DNA from: Streptomyces cellulosae
GTDB taxonomy: Bacteria > Actinomycetota > Actinomycetes > Streptomycetales > Streptomycetaceae
Assembly: GCF_000721105.1 (NCBI RefSeq)
Contig: NZ_JOEV01000029.1
Location: 61,531-125,530, forward strand
Length of the DNA stretch: 64,000 nt
Direction of reading: 5' to 3'
Below, piece by piece: positions 33,172 through 41,325 of the stretch; within the stretch, counting starts at the first letter, position 1; every line of letters starts with the position of its first letter. A program made the position numbers and the translations under genes. The notes under the pieces were generated by a model that did not search any database, was not told where the DNA came from, and saw nothing but the letters and a program-made list of their open reading frames with translations.

Positions 33172-33950
33172 GCACGCTGGCGTACGACTCACACGCGATG
33201 CTGGGCCGCCAGCTGCGGCGGATGCGGAACAACCCGGGCCTGCTCGTCCTGACCCAGACCATGCCGGTCAGCATGCTGCTGTTCTTCGGCTACGTCTTCG
33301 GCAGCGCGCTGGCGATGCCGGGCGGGGAGTACCGCTCCTTCCTGGTGCCGGGCCTGCTGGTGGCGACCGCCGCGAACGGGATCATGACCGGGATGTTCCA
33401 GGCAGCCGCGGACACCCACCGGGGCGTGACGGACCGCTTCCGGACCCTGCCGATGAGCCGGGCGGCGGTGCCGCTCGGGCAGGCGTGCGCGGACCTGGTG
33501 GTCACGGCGGCCGGGGCGGTGCCCTTCCTGCTGGTCGGGCTCGCGGTGGGCTGGCGGGTCGAGGGGAGTGCGCCGGCGGCGGTGGGCGCCTTCGGGCTGT
33601 TGTTGCTCTTCCGGTTCGCAACCACCTGGATCGGGATCTTCCTGGGGCTGCTGACCCGGAACGAGGAGGCGGCCGGTCAGCTGGGCGGCGCGACCTTCCT
33701 GCTGCCGCTGCTGTCGAACGCGTACATCCCGACCGAGGGCCTGCCGGGGTGGCTGCGCACGATCGCCGAGTGGAATCCGATCAGCGCGGTGACGACGGCC
33801 CTGCGGGACCTGTTCGGGAACGCGCCGGTGCCTCAGGGCGCGGCCTGGCCGGTGGCACATCCGGTCGCCGGGTCACTGATGTGGTGCGCGGTACTGCTGG
33901 GGGTGTTCGTACCGGCGGCGGTGCGGGGGTACGCGCACGGCGAGCGGTGA
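33168..33950 (+). CDS. DrrB-type ABC exporter permease
   Basis: 260 residues with six predicted membrane helices, ABC2 family. The segments MLLFFGYVFGSAL near 37 and LPLLSNAYIPTEGLPGWLRTIAEWNPISAVTTALRDLFG in layout (near 180-218) are typical of DrrB. Its ATG overlaps the ATPase stop as ATGA, so the two proteins are made in step and form a drug-type exporter. After it lie 249 bases with a hairpin at 34031-34073. Confidence 0.95.
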   Translation: MSTLAYDSHAMLGRQLRRMRNNPGLLVLTQTMPVSMLLFFGYVFGSALAMPGGEYRSFLVPGLLVATAANGIMTGMFQAAADTHRGVTDRFRTLPMSRAAVPLGQACADLVVTAAGAVPFLLVGLAVGWRVEGSAPAAVGAFGLLLLFRFATTWIGIFLGLLTRNEEAAGQLGGATFLLPLLSNAYIPTEGLPGWLRTIAEWNPISAVTTALRDLFGNAPVPQGAAWPVAHPVAGSLMWCAVLLGVFVPAAVRGYAHGER

Positions 33951-34030
33951 GCCGGCGCCGGTAAGCCGGTCGACGCCCGTACGGAACGGGCTGTCGGGCA
34001 CGCGGGGTGGAGGCGTGCGGGCAGCGCGGG

Positions 34031-34073
34031 CTCGGGCGCGGGGCATGGACGGGGGTCTTGCCCCGCGCTCGGG
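34031..34073. terminator. Long imperfect hairpin after the ABC exporter operon
   Basis: CTCGGGCGCGGGGCA (34031-34045) and TGCCCCGCGCTCGGG (34059-34073) pair at 13 of 15 positions with a 13-base loop. It lies between convergent genes. Nothing else is visible in 33951-34199. Confidence 0.5.
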
Positions 34074-34199
34074 AGCCACATCCGGTGCGCCGCCGTGTGC
34101 CGTGGGGATGACGGATGACGGAGGCACAGCGTCGCGCCGGGACGGCGTGGCAACCCGAGCGAGGGCTCCTCGGGACGACCCGAGGAACGCCGGTGTCGC

Positions 34200-34469
34200 T
34201 CAGCGCCCGCCGAACAGTGAACGACGCAGCCGCCGCAGAGGCGCGAAGAGCGAGACGCGGCGTACGCGTGCTCCCCTTGCGCTGCGGCCCTTCGCGGGCT
34301 CACGTGCGGTCAGCTCACGCATCAGTGAGGTCGCCTCGGCCGTCTCGACCTGTGGGACGGCAGGACCGCCCAGCACCGAGAGATGGCGGTCGAGACGCGA
34401 ACTGGTCGCGCTGCTCCCACACGTGATCGCAGGGACCCTCGCCCTGCTGCGCACTGTTATCTGCTCCAT
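34200..34469 (-). CDS. Small basic conserved hypothetical protein
   Basis: 89 residues. Very basic C-terminus (RGARVRRVSLFAPLRRLRRSLFGGR in overall pattern, with many Arg), predicted soluble. Start ATG 34469 follows GGGGAG at good spacing, better than the longer in-frame start at 34787. I recall similar short proteins in other Streptomyces but no function. The arginine-rich tail could bind nucleic acid or membrane phospholipid; this is a guess. It lies between the ABC exporter and the anti-sigma factor gene. Confidence 0.7.
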   Translation of the reverse strand: MEQITVRSRARVPAITCGSSATSSRLDRHLSVLGGPAVPQVETAEATSLMRELTAREPAKGRSARGARVRRVSLFAPLRRLRRSLFGGR

Positions 34470-34594
34470 GTCACTCCCCACCCGTACGAGTCCACCCGGC
34501 CCGGGCAGAGTAACCCTATCGCTCCCTCGGGGCACTCGTGTATCGCGGTCACAGGATTCACCTTCCCCGTAAGGCGGTTGACGACTCCCCCCGG

Positions 34595-35413
34595 TCACTC
34601 TCCGAATCCGACTGATTTCAGGGCGAGTTGGACAACCGGCTGGGTGGTGGGCTGCGGTGAGCCCCCGTTCGGCTCGACGGTCACAGCCAGTGACGTCGCC
34701 GCCTTGTTCAGGCCGGAGGTGACCAAGGGCGTGTCGCCGTCGAAGAGCCCGAGGGAGCGCGGTTGCGCGTCGGGGCGCATGAGCCACAGTTGGTGCACGC
34801 GGTCGCCCGGCAGGTCGTCGTATCCGCTGAGGGTGACGACCGCGCGCCCCTCAGATGCGGAAGCGACCACTCCGATGCTTCCGCCCCGGGTGTCCTTCCC
34901 GGCCGTCGCCCGGGCGTCGGGAGCGGCGAGAACGTGGGCGATCTCACGTGACTGCGCCCGCTCGGCGTTCAGCTGGTCCCGCGTCTGGTTGGCCTGGACG
35001 GCGAACAGGGACGCGACCACGAGGGCCGCGGCGGCGGTAGCGGTCGCGAACGGCACGAACAGGGAGCGCCGGCGGGGCGCGTGGGAGCGCGCCGGCGGCG
35101 GCTGCACACCCCACACATGCGGCGGCAGCTGTGGGGCCCGCGTGCGGGCTGTGGGTGCCGCGTCCTGCCTGACGGGTTCCTGCGGAGTCGTGCGTACGGC
35201 GGCCAGCACCCGGTCGCGCAGCGCAGCCGGCGGCGGAGCGGCCGTGGACCAGGCCAGCCGGACGGCGTCCTCGGCCAGGGCGCGGACCTCGGCGGCACAA
35301 CTCGCGCAGTCCTTGAGGTGCTTCTCGAAACGGACCCGCTCGGCGGGCTCCAAGGCGTCGAGGGCGTAGGGGGCGGCGAGGGAGTGGAGGTCCTCACGGC
35401 GGAACAGGCTCAT
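34595..35413 (-). CDS. Anti-sigma factor, RskA family
   Basis: 272 residues. N-terminal zinc anti-sigma domain with His32, Cys36 and Cys39 (HxxxCxxC) plus an upstream His10, one membrane helix (about 118-139), and an extracellular RskA domain (about 150-270). It would hold the sigma factor encoded just upstream and release it after regulated proteolysis. GGGAGG precedes the ATG, which overlaps the sigma gene stop as ATGA. Family is that of Mycobacterium RskA, anti-SigK. Confidence 0.95.
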   Translation of the reverse strand: MSLFRREDLHSLAAPYALDALEPAERVRFEKHLKDCASCAAEVRALAEDAVRLAWSTAAPPPAALRDRVLAAVRTTPQEPVRQDAAPTARTRAPQLPPHVWGVQPPPARSHAPRRRSLFVPFATATAAAALVVASLFAVQANQTRDQLNAERAQSREIAHVLAAPDARATAGKDTRGGSIGVVASASEGRAVVTLSGYDDLPGDRVHQLWLMRPDAQPRSLGLFDGDTPLVTSGLNKAATSLAVTVEPNGGSPQPTTQPVVQLALKSVGFGE

Positions 35414-36009
35414 GCGACACCTCCCAGGCACTCGCGCAGCCGGGTGAGTCCGTCGCGCATCCTCGTCTTGACCGTACCCAGCGGCAGGGAGAGCCGCTCG
35501 GCCACTTCACGGTACGTATAGCCGTCGTAGTAGGCGAGCGTCACCGACTGGCGCTGCAGCGCGGTGAGGCGGTCCAGGCAGTGGCGCACCCACTCGCGTT
35601 CCAGACCGGCCTCGACCTCCTCGGTGACCTGGTCGAAGGCGGGGTGGTGGGCGCGCTGGGCCTCGCGCTGTTCGCGTTCGCCGGCCGCGCGGGCGCTGCG
35701 CACCCGGTCGACGGCCCGGCGGTGGGCGAGGGTGAGGACCCACGACAGGGCGCTGCCGCGGCCCGGGTCGAAGCGGGCGGCGGAGCGCCACAGTTCGAGC
35801 AGCACCTCCTGCGCCACCTCCTCCGACTGCGCCGGATCCCGCAGGACCCGCTTCACGAGCCCGAACACCGGTCCGGACACCAGGCCGTACAACTCCTCGA
35901 ACGCCCTCTGGTCACCGCCGGCCACCATCACCAGCAGTTCGTCCGCCTCCAACTCGTCTCCCCCTCCAGCCAGACCGCATCTGGGCCGCCGTCCCGTCCC
36001 TCGAGGCAT
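35410..36009 (-). CDS. sigK: ECF RNA polymerase sigma factor, SigK type
   Basis: 199 residues from ATG 36009. Sigma region 2 (FEELYGLVSGPVFGLVKRVLRDPAQSEEVAQEVLLELW in layout, about 40-78) and region 4 (QSVTLAYYDGYTYREVAERLSLPLGTVKTRMRDGL in layout) are complete. It is coupled to the RskA gene through ATGA, the standard sigma/anti-sigma arrangement. The N-terminus is uncertain: GGAGG lies 13 bases before ATG 36009, and a GTG at 36024 overlaps it. Divergent from the DUF4331 gene, so it may drive that cassette; repeated GTTTGGG motifs in the gap (36086-36112) are candidate promoter parts. Confidence 0.93.
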   Translation of the reverse strand: MPRGTGRRPRCGLAGGGDELEADELLVMVAGGDQRAFEELYGLVSGPVFGLVKRVLRDPAQSEEVAQEVLLELWRSAARFDPGRGSALSWVLTLAHRRAVDRVRSARAAGEREQREAQRAHHPAFDQVTEEVEAGLEREWVRHCLDRLTALQRQSVTLAYYDGYTYREVAERLSLPLGTVKTRMRDGLTRLRECLGGVA

Positions 36010-36184
36010 GCGCAACCAACCCACCTCCGGATGGGGTTACGGATCAGCGGGCCGAAAACGCGGGTCGCCGCCGATGAAACAAGTTTGGGGGACCTCCGTA
36101 AGAACGTTTGGGATTCGACCAATCCACTCTGCCGATCGCTCCGAATGGCGTTCGTCAGGCAAGTTGGCACTGAGGACGGACGGC

Positions 36185-37717
36185 ATGACACCTAACTCCA
36201 CGCGCGGCACGGGACACCGGAGCCTCGTGACCCTCATATGTGGTGCACTGGCCGCCGGAGGGCTCGCAGCCGCCGGTGTGGCCACGCTGGAACCGGGGGC
36301 GGCCTCCGCCTCCAGCCACCGGGAGGCCCCGCTGATCTCGGGGCAGCCGCAGTACGACAACACGGACGTGTACGCGTTCGTCAGCCCGGACAAGCCGGAC
36401 ACGACGACGATCGTGGCCAACTGGATCCCGTTCGAGGAGCCCGCGGGCGGACCGAACTTCTTCCCGTTCGCCGAGGACGCCCAGTACGACCTGCACATCG
36501 ACAACGACGGTGACGCGCAGGGCGACCTGCTGTTCCGGTACACGTTCAAGACGCACACGAAGAACAAGAAGACCTTCCTCTACAACACGGGCCCGGTCAC
36601 CAGCCTGGACGACCCGGACCTCAACGTCACGCAGACGTACGACATCGAGCTGGTCAAGCTGCGCCACCAGAAGGTCGTCTACAAGACGAAGGTCGCCGAC
36701 GACGTGCCGGTCGCGCCGTCGAACGTCGGCAAGGCGTCGATGCCGGACTACAACACGCTGCGCAAGCAGGCGGTGCACAAGCTCACCAACGGCGCGCAGA
36801 CCTTCGCCGGGCAGGCCGACGACCCGTTCTTCCTGGACCTGCGGGTCTTCGACCTGCTGTACGGCGGGAACCTCACCGAGGTCGGCAACGACACCCTCAA
36901 GGGCTACAACGTCAACTCGATCGCCCTCCAGGTGCCGAACGACATGATCACCGAGTCGCACGAGCAGCCGATCGTGGGCGTCTGGTCGACCACGCAGCGC
37001 CGGAACGCGCAGGGCTACTACGCGCAGGTCTCGCGCCTGGGCAACCCGCTCGTCAACGAGGTCGTCAACCCGCTGAAGGACAAGGACAAGTTCAACGCGT
37101 CCAACCCGTACGACGACGGGCAGTTCCTGAAGAACGTCACCAACCCCGAGCTGCCGAAGCTCATCGAGGCCATCTACAAGATCAAGGCGCCGGCCGAGCC
37201 GCGCAACGACCTCGTCGACGTATTCCTCAAGGGCGTCAAGGGCCTCAACCAGCCCCCGTACGTGCGCCCGTCGGAGGAACTGCGCCTCAACACCTCGATC
37301 AAGCCCGCCGCCAGCCCCAAGCGGCTCGGCGTCCTCGACGGCGACAACGCGGGCTTCCCGAACGGGCGCCGGCTGACCGACGACGTCATCGACGCCTCGC
37401 TGCAGGTCGTCGAGGGTGAACTGCTCGGCGCGAAGAACGACCTGGGCGACGCGGTCGACAAGAACGACAAGAACTTCGAGCACGCCTTCCCGTACGTCGC
37501 ACTGCCGACGGAGGGCTCGCGGGGTCCGCTCGCCAAGGGCACGACCGACGGAGCCGACGTCCGCAGCCAGCTCGGTGACGCCCTGCAGCCGGCGGGCGCG
37601 GGCGGCAAGGACAACATGACCCTGATCGCCGGCTCGGCGGGCGCGGGCGCCCTCGGCATCCTGCTGATCGGCGGGGCCCTGATGTGGTGGCGCCGGATGC
37701 GGGACCGGGCTTACTAG
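36185..37717 (+). CDS. DUF4331 family secreted, membrane-anchored protein
   Basis: 510 residues. Signal peptide (about 1-42, ending SASA before SHREAP), a single DUF4331 domain with SSHREAPLISGQPQYDNTDVYAF at its start, and a C-terminal helix with Trp-Trp-Arg-Arg tail (about 480-504) anchoring it to the membrane. The SHREAPLI start is highly conserved in the family and its His/Asp/Glu residues could bind metal. No biochemical function is known to me. It opens a cassette with a TPR protein and a NicO nickel/cobalt exporter and is divergent from a sigma/anti-sigma pair. Confidence 0.93.
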   Translation: MTPNSTRGTGHRSLVTLICGALAAGGLAAAGVATLEPGAASASSHREAPLISGQPQYDNTDVYAFVSPDKPDTTTIVANWIPFEEPAGGPNFFPFAEDAQYDLHIDNDGDAQGDLLFRYTFKTHTKNKKTFLYNTGPVTSLDDPDLNVTQTYDIELVKLRHQKVVYKTKVADDVPVAPSNVGKASMPDYNTLRKQAVHKLTNGAQTFAGQADDPFFLDLRVFDLLYGGNLTEVGNDTLKGYNVNSIALQVPNDMITESHEQPIVGVWSTTQRRNAQGYYAQVSRLGNPLVNEVVNPLKDKDKFNASNPYDDGQFLKNVTNPELPKLIEAIYKIKAPAEPRNDLVDVFLKGVKGLNQPPYVRPSEELRLNTSIKPAASPKRLGVLDGDNAGFPNGRRLTDDVIDASLQVVEGELLGAKNDLGDAVDKNDKNFEHAFPYVALPTEGSRGPLAKGTTDGADVRSQLGDALQPAGAGGKDNMTLIAGSAGAGALGILLIGGALMWWRRMRDRAY

Positions 37718-37722
37718 AACGC

Positions 37723-37760
37723 GGACGGCCCCTCCCGGTCCCACGGCCGGGAGCCCGTCC
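37723..37760 (+). terminator. Hairpin after the DUF4331 gene
   Basis: CTCCCGG and CCGGGAG (37732-37738, 37747-37753) are perfect and extended by GGACGG/CCGTCC with a small bulge. It lies 6 bases after the stop and could partly terminate transcription before the TPR gene 99 bases further on, giving unequal expression within the cassette. Confidence 0.55.
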
Positions 37761-37858
37761 CCTCGACTGGCGCGGCCCGCTCGTATCCATCCCCCACGGC
37801 GCGGGCCGCGCCGCCGCACGACACATTCCCCGCACAGCAAGCCGACCGAGGAGAGGGC

Positions 37859-39511
37859 ATGGCCCCGCCCACGCACGACAGCGACCCCGCCGACCGCGCG
37901 GCGGACGCCCCGCAGGCCGACCCGTCGGACACCACGAAGCCGACGGATCCGGAAGCCGGGCCCTCCACGACGGCGTCCGTCGAGCCGCCCGCCGTGGAGG
38001 CCGCCGCTCCGGGCGCCGCATCCGTGGACACGACAGTGGCCGCAGATGCTGACACGCCAGTGGCCGCAGACCTCGGCACCCCAGTGGCCGCAGCCCCTGA
38101 GACGTCGGCAGCGGACGCAGCCGGGCAGGCCGGCTCCGGCGTGGACGCGCGGGTTGCCGCTGTGCGGCGGGTCGCTGCCGCCGGGCGGCGCTGGCGGGGG
38201 GTGCAACTGGTGGGGTGTGCCGCGCTGTTGGCGGTCGCGATGACCGCCGGGGCCGTCGTGGTGGGGGCCGTGCGGGACGGCCGGGTTACGGCGGTGGTGT
38301 CCTCGTCGGCAGCCCTGTCGCCTGAGTTGATCGGCAAGGGTGACCTGGACACGAGCATCACCGCCTTGCAGGCCCATCTGCGCGCCCAGCCCAAGGACTT
38401 CGGCGGCTGGGCCACCCTCGGGCTCGCCTACGTCGAGCAGGCACGGACCAAGGGTGATCCCTCGCGCTACCCGCAGGCCGAGCAGGCCCTCAAGCGCTCG
38501 CTCGCGCTGAAGCAGGACAACGACCAGGCCCTCGCCGGCCGCGCCGCCCTCGCCGCCGCCCGGCACGACTTCGACAACGCGCTCGCCTACGCCGACCGGA
38601 CCCTGAAGCAGAACCCGTACAGCGAACGCGCGCTGTCCTCCCGTATCGACGCCCTCGTCGAACTCGGCCGCTACGACGAGGCGTCGAAGGCTGCCGACCT
38701 CGCGGACACCCGGCGACCGGGCGTCCCCGTCTTCACCCGTTACGCGTACGTGCGCGAGCTGCGCGGCGACGTGGCCACCGCCCGACGCGTGCTGGAGCAG
38801 GCGCTCGCCACCTCCACCGCGCCCGGGGACATCGCGTACGTCTCCGCCGCGCTCGGCCAACTCGCCTGGAACCAGGGCGACTACGAGGCGGCCCTGAACG
38901 ACTACGCGCGCGCCCTGGCCGCCGACGAGAACTACCTCCCGGCGCTGGAGGGCCGGGCCCGTGCCCAGGCCGCGAGCGGTGACCGAGCCGCCGCGATCAA
39001 GGGCATGGAGGCCGTCGTCGCCCGCTACCCGCTGCCCGGCCCGCTCGTCGAACTCGGCGAACTGTACGAGGACCGGGGCGCCGAGGGCGACGCGGCGAAG
39101 GCCCGCGACCAGTACGCCCTCGTCGACGCCTGGACGGCGCTCGCGCGCGCCAACAAGGTCAACGCCGACCTGGACACCGCGCTCGCCGCCGCCGACCACG
39201 GCGACAAGGCCGAGGCGCTGCGCGCGGCCCGCGCCGAGTGGGCTCGCCGCCACACCGTGCACACGGCGGACGCCCTCGCCTGGGCCCTGCACGTCAACGG
39301 CCGCGACGAGGAGGCCCTGCCGTACGCCCGCCGGGCCACCGCCACCGGCTACCGCAGCGCCGCCTTCCTCTACCACCGGGGGATCATCGAGCGTGCCACC
39401 GGCCACACGGAGGACGCCCGCACGCATCTGACGGCGGCGCTGAAGCTGAACCCCGGCTTCTCCCCCCTGGGCGCCCGTGCGGCCCGTAAGGCACTGGAGG
39501 CCGTCAAGTGA
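37859..39511 (+). CDS. Membrane-anchored TPR repeat protein
   Basis: 550 residues. An acidic, Ala/Pro/Thr-rich cytoplasmic N-terminus with a three-fold T-P-V-A-A-type repeat (about 56-80, CCAGTGGCCGCAG at DNA level), one membrane helix (114-138), then an array of tetratricopeptide repeats to the C-terminus (about 150-545) facing outward. TPR arrays bind partner proteins. GAGGAGAGG precedes the ATG. Its stop overlaps the GTG of the NicO gene, so the two are translationally coupled. Confidence 0.92.
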   Translation: MAPPTHDSDPADRAADAPQADPSDTTKPTDPEAGPSTTASVEPPAVEAAAPGAASVDTTVAADADTPVAADLGTPVAAAPETSAADAAGQAGSGVDARVAAVRRVAAAGRRWRGVQLVGCAALLAVAMTAGAVVVGAVRDGRVTAVVSSSAALSPELIGKGDLDTSITALQAHLRAQPKDFGGWATLGLAYVEQARTKGDPSRYPQAEQALKRSLALKQDNDQALAGRAALAAARHDFDNALAYADRTLKQNPYSERALSSRIDALVELGRYDEASKAADLADTRRPGVPVFTRYAYVRELRGDVATARRVLEQALATSTAPGDIAYVSAALGQLAWNQGDYEAALNDYARALAADENYLPALEGRARAQAASGDRAAAIKGMEAVVARYPLPGPLVELGELYEDRGAEGDAAKARDQYALVDAWTALARANKVNADLDTALAAADHGDKAEALRAARAEWARRHTVHTADALAWALHVNGRDEEALPYARRATATGYRSAAFLYHRGIIERATGHTEDARTHLTAALKLNPGFSPLGARAARKALEAVK

Positions 39512-41214
39512 CGTACCCCCGTCGTCTGTTCGCCTCCGGCGCGGCCGTTCTCACGGCTGCCTGCGCGCTCGTACTGGTCCCCTCCGGGGCCGCGAGCGCC
39601 CACCCGCTCGGCAACTTCACCGTCAACCGGTACGACGGTCTCGTGGCCGCCCCCGGCGAACTGCGCGTCGACCACGTCGAGGATCTCGCCGAGATCCCCG
39701 CGACCCAGGCCAAGCCGGACCTGGACAAGCTCGGCACGGCCGAGTGGGCCCGGCAGCGGTGTGCGACGGCGGCGCGGGACAGCGAGGTCACCGTCGACGG
39801 CCGTACGGCCGCCCTCACCGCGCGGAGCAGCCACGCGCGCCTGCGCCCCGGCCAGGCAGGGCTCGACACCCTCCGCGTGGAGTGCCGGCTCACCGCGCCC
39901 CTCCCCGAGAACGACACCGTCTCCCTCAGCTTCCACAGCGCGGGGACCTCCACCGGCCCCGGCTGGCGGGAGATCACCGCGCGCGGCGACCGGATGACGC
40001 TCGCCGCGTCGGACGTGCCGAAGGACTCGCTGTCGCGCGAACTGACCACGTACCCCAAAGAGCTGCTCTCCTCCCCCGCCGACACCGCGACCGCGTCGCT
40101 CCGGGTGCGCCCCGGCGGTCCGGCCCTGTCCGACGCCGGCACGGACGCCCCGGCCGCCTCCGTCCTTCCGCGCGGCGCCGACCGCTGGACGCGGGCCCTG
40201 GACTCCCTCGTCGCCCGGCACGACCTCACCGTCGGCTTCGCCGCGCTGGCGATCCTCATCGCCGTCGCCCTGGGCGCGATGCACGCGCTCGCCCCGGGCC
40301 ACGGCAAGACCCTGATGGCCGCGGTGGCCGCCGCCCGCGGCGGCAAGGCCCGGATGAAGGACGTCCTGCCCCTGGCCGCCTCGGTCACCGTCACCCACAC
40401 CCTGGGCGTGGTCGCCCTCGGCCTGCTGGTGACGGCCGGCTCGGCGGCGGCGCCCTCGGTGATCACCTGGCTGGGCATCGCGAGCGGTGTCCTCGTGACG
40501 GGGGCCGGACTGACCCTGCTCCGACGGGCCTGGCCCCACCGGAACCACGGGCACGGGCACGACCACGCGCACGGGCACGCCGACGGCCACGGGCACGACC
40601 ACGGGCACGGGCACTCGCACGGCCACGGGCACAAGCACGAGCACGAGACCGCCGAAGCCCCCGACCGTCCGCTGGCCCTGGCGGCCGCGCACAGCCACAC
40701 CACCACGACCGCCGTCTCGACCACCGCTCCCGCAGCCCCCACCCACACGCACGATCACCCGCACCCCCACGATCACCCGCACCCCCACGAGCACGAGCAC
40801 GAGCACAACCACAGCGGCACCCCTTTGACCCACACCCACGGCGGCCACACCCACTCCCACCCCACCGCTCCCACCGTCCGCGGCACGATCCTGCTCGGCT
40901 TCGCCGGTGGCCTCGTGCCCAGTCCGTCCGCCGTGGTCGTGCTCGTCGGTGCCGCCGCGCTGGGGCAGGCCTGGTTCGGGCTGCTGCTCGTCGTGGCGTA
41001 CGGCGTCGGGCTCGCCCTCACGCTGACCGGGGCCGGCTTCGCCGTCGTCAAGCTGGGTACCGGTGTCACCCGGGTGCTCGACAGACGTCCGCGCTGGACG
41101 GCCAGTCCGCTGACCGCCCTGGTCCGCAGGACCCTGCCCCTGGTGTCCGCGCTCGTCGTCGTGGCCCTTGGGGCCGGATTGGTGCTCAAGGGGGCGGCAT
41201 CCGTACTCGGCTGA
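39508..41214 (+). CDS. NicO/RcnA-type nickel/cobalt exporter with His-rich loop
   Basis: 568 residues. Signal peptide (1-31), an extracytoplasmic domain starting HPLGNFTVNRYDGL as in HupE/UreJ-2-like proteins (about 32-225), then six membrane helices interrupted by a very long histidine-rich loop (about 346-452, several dozen His). The motif H-A-L-A-P-G-H-G-K in the first helix pair is the NicO metal motif. The protein should move nickel, cobalt or a similar metal; export is inferred from RcnA similarity. GTG 39508 overlaps the TPR stop (GTGA). It closes the DUF4331/TPR/NicO cassette. Confidence 0.92.
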   Translation: MTYPRRLFASGAAVLTAACALVLVPSGAASAHPLGNFTVNRYDGLVAAPGELRVDHVEDLAEIPATQAKPDLDKLGTAEWARQRCATAARDSEVTVDGRTAALTARSSHARLRPGQAGLDTLRVECRLTAPLPENDTVSLSFHSAGTSTGPGWREITARGDRMTLAASDVPKDSLSRELTTYPKELLSSPADTATASLRVRPGGPALSDAGTDAPAASVLPRGADRWTRALDSLVARHDLTVGFAALAILIAVALGAMHALAPGHGKTLMAAVAAARGGKARMKDVLPLAASVTVTHTLGVVALGLLVTAGSAAAPSVITWLGIASGVLVTGAGLTLLRRAWPHRNHGHGHDHAHGHADGHGHDHGHGHSHGHGHKHEHETAEAPDRPLALAAAHSHTTTTAVSTTAPAAPTHTHDHPHPHDHPHPHEHEHEHNHSGTPLTHTHGGHTHSHPTAPTVRGTILLGFAGGLVPSPSAVVVLVGAAALGQAWFGLLLVVAYGVGLALTLTGAGFAVVKLGTGVTRVLDRRPRWTASPLTALVRRTLPLVSALVVVALGAGLVLKGAASVLG

Positions 41215-41232
41215 GCTACTTTTGGGGAGAAA

Positions 41233-41288
41233 ACACGCGGAACACGACGTGGAACACGACGTGGACCAGCACGCGGAACGTCACGCGG
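41233..41288. repeat. Short direct repeats before the kinase gene
   Basis: GGAACACGACGT occurs twice in tandem (12-base period) and is flanked by ACGCGGAAC copies at both ends, filling the region just upstream of the kinase ribosome site. It could hold regulator sites; no palindrome stands out. Confidence 0.6.
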
Positions 41289-41325
41289 TGTGGACGATGC
41301 GCACGGATGCGAATGGGGGACGCCC

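Noticed and set aside
36155..39427. A 1090-residue open frame antisense to the DUF4331 and TPR genes
   Set aside because: It is a shadow of high-GC coding: Arg/Val/Gly-rich, no domain motif and no ribosome site.
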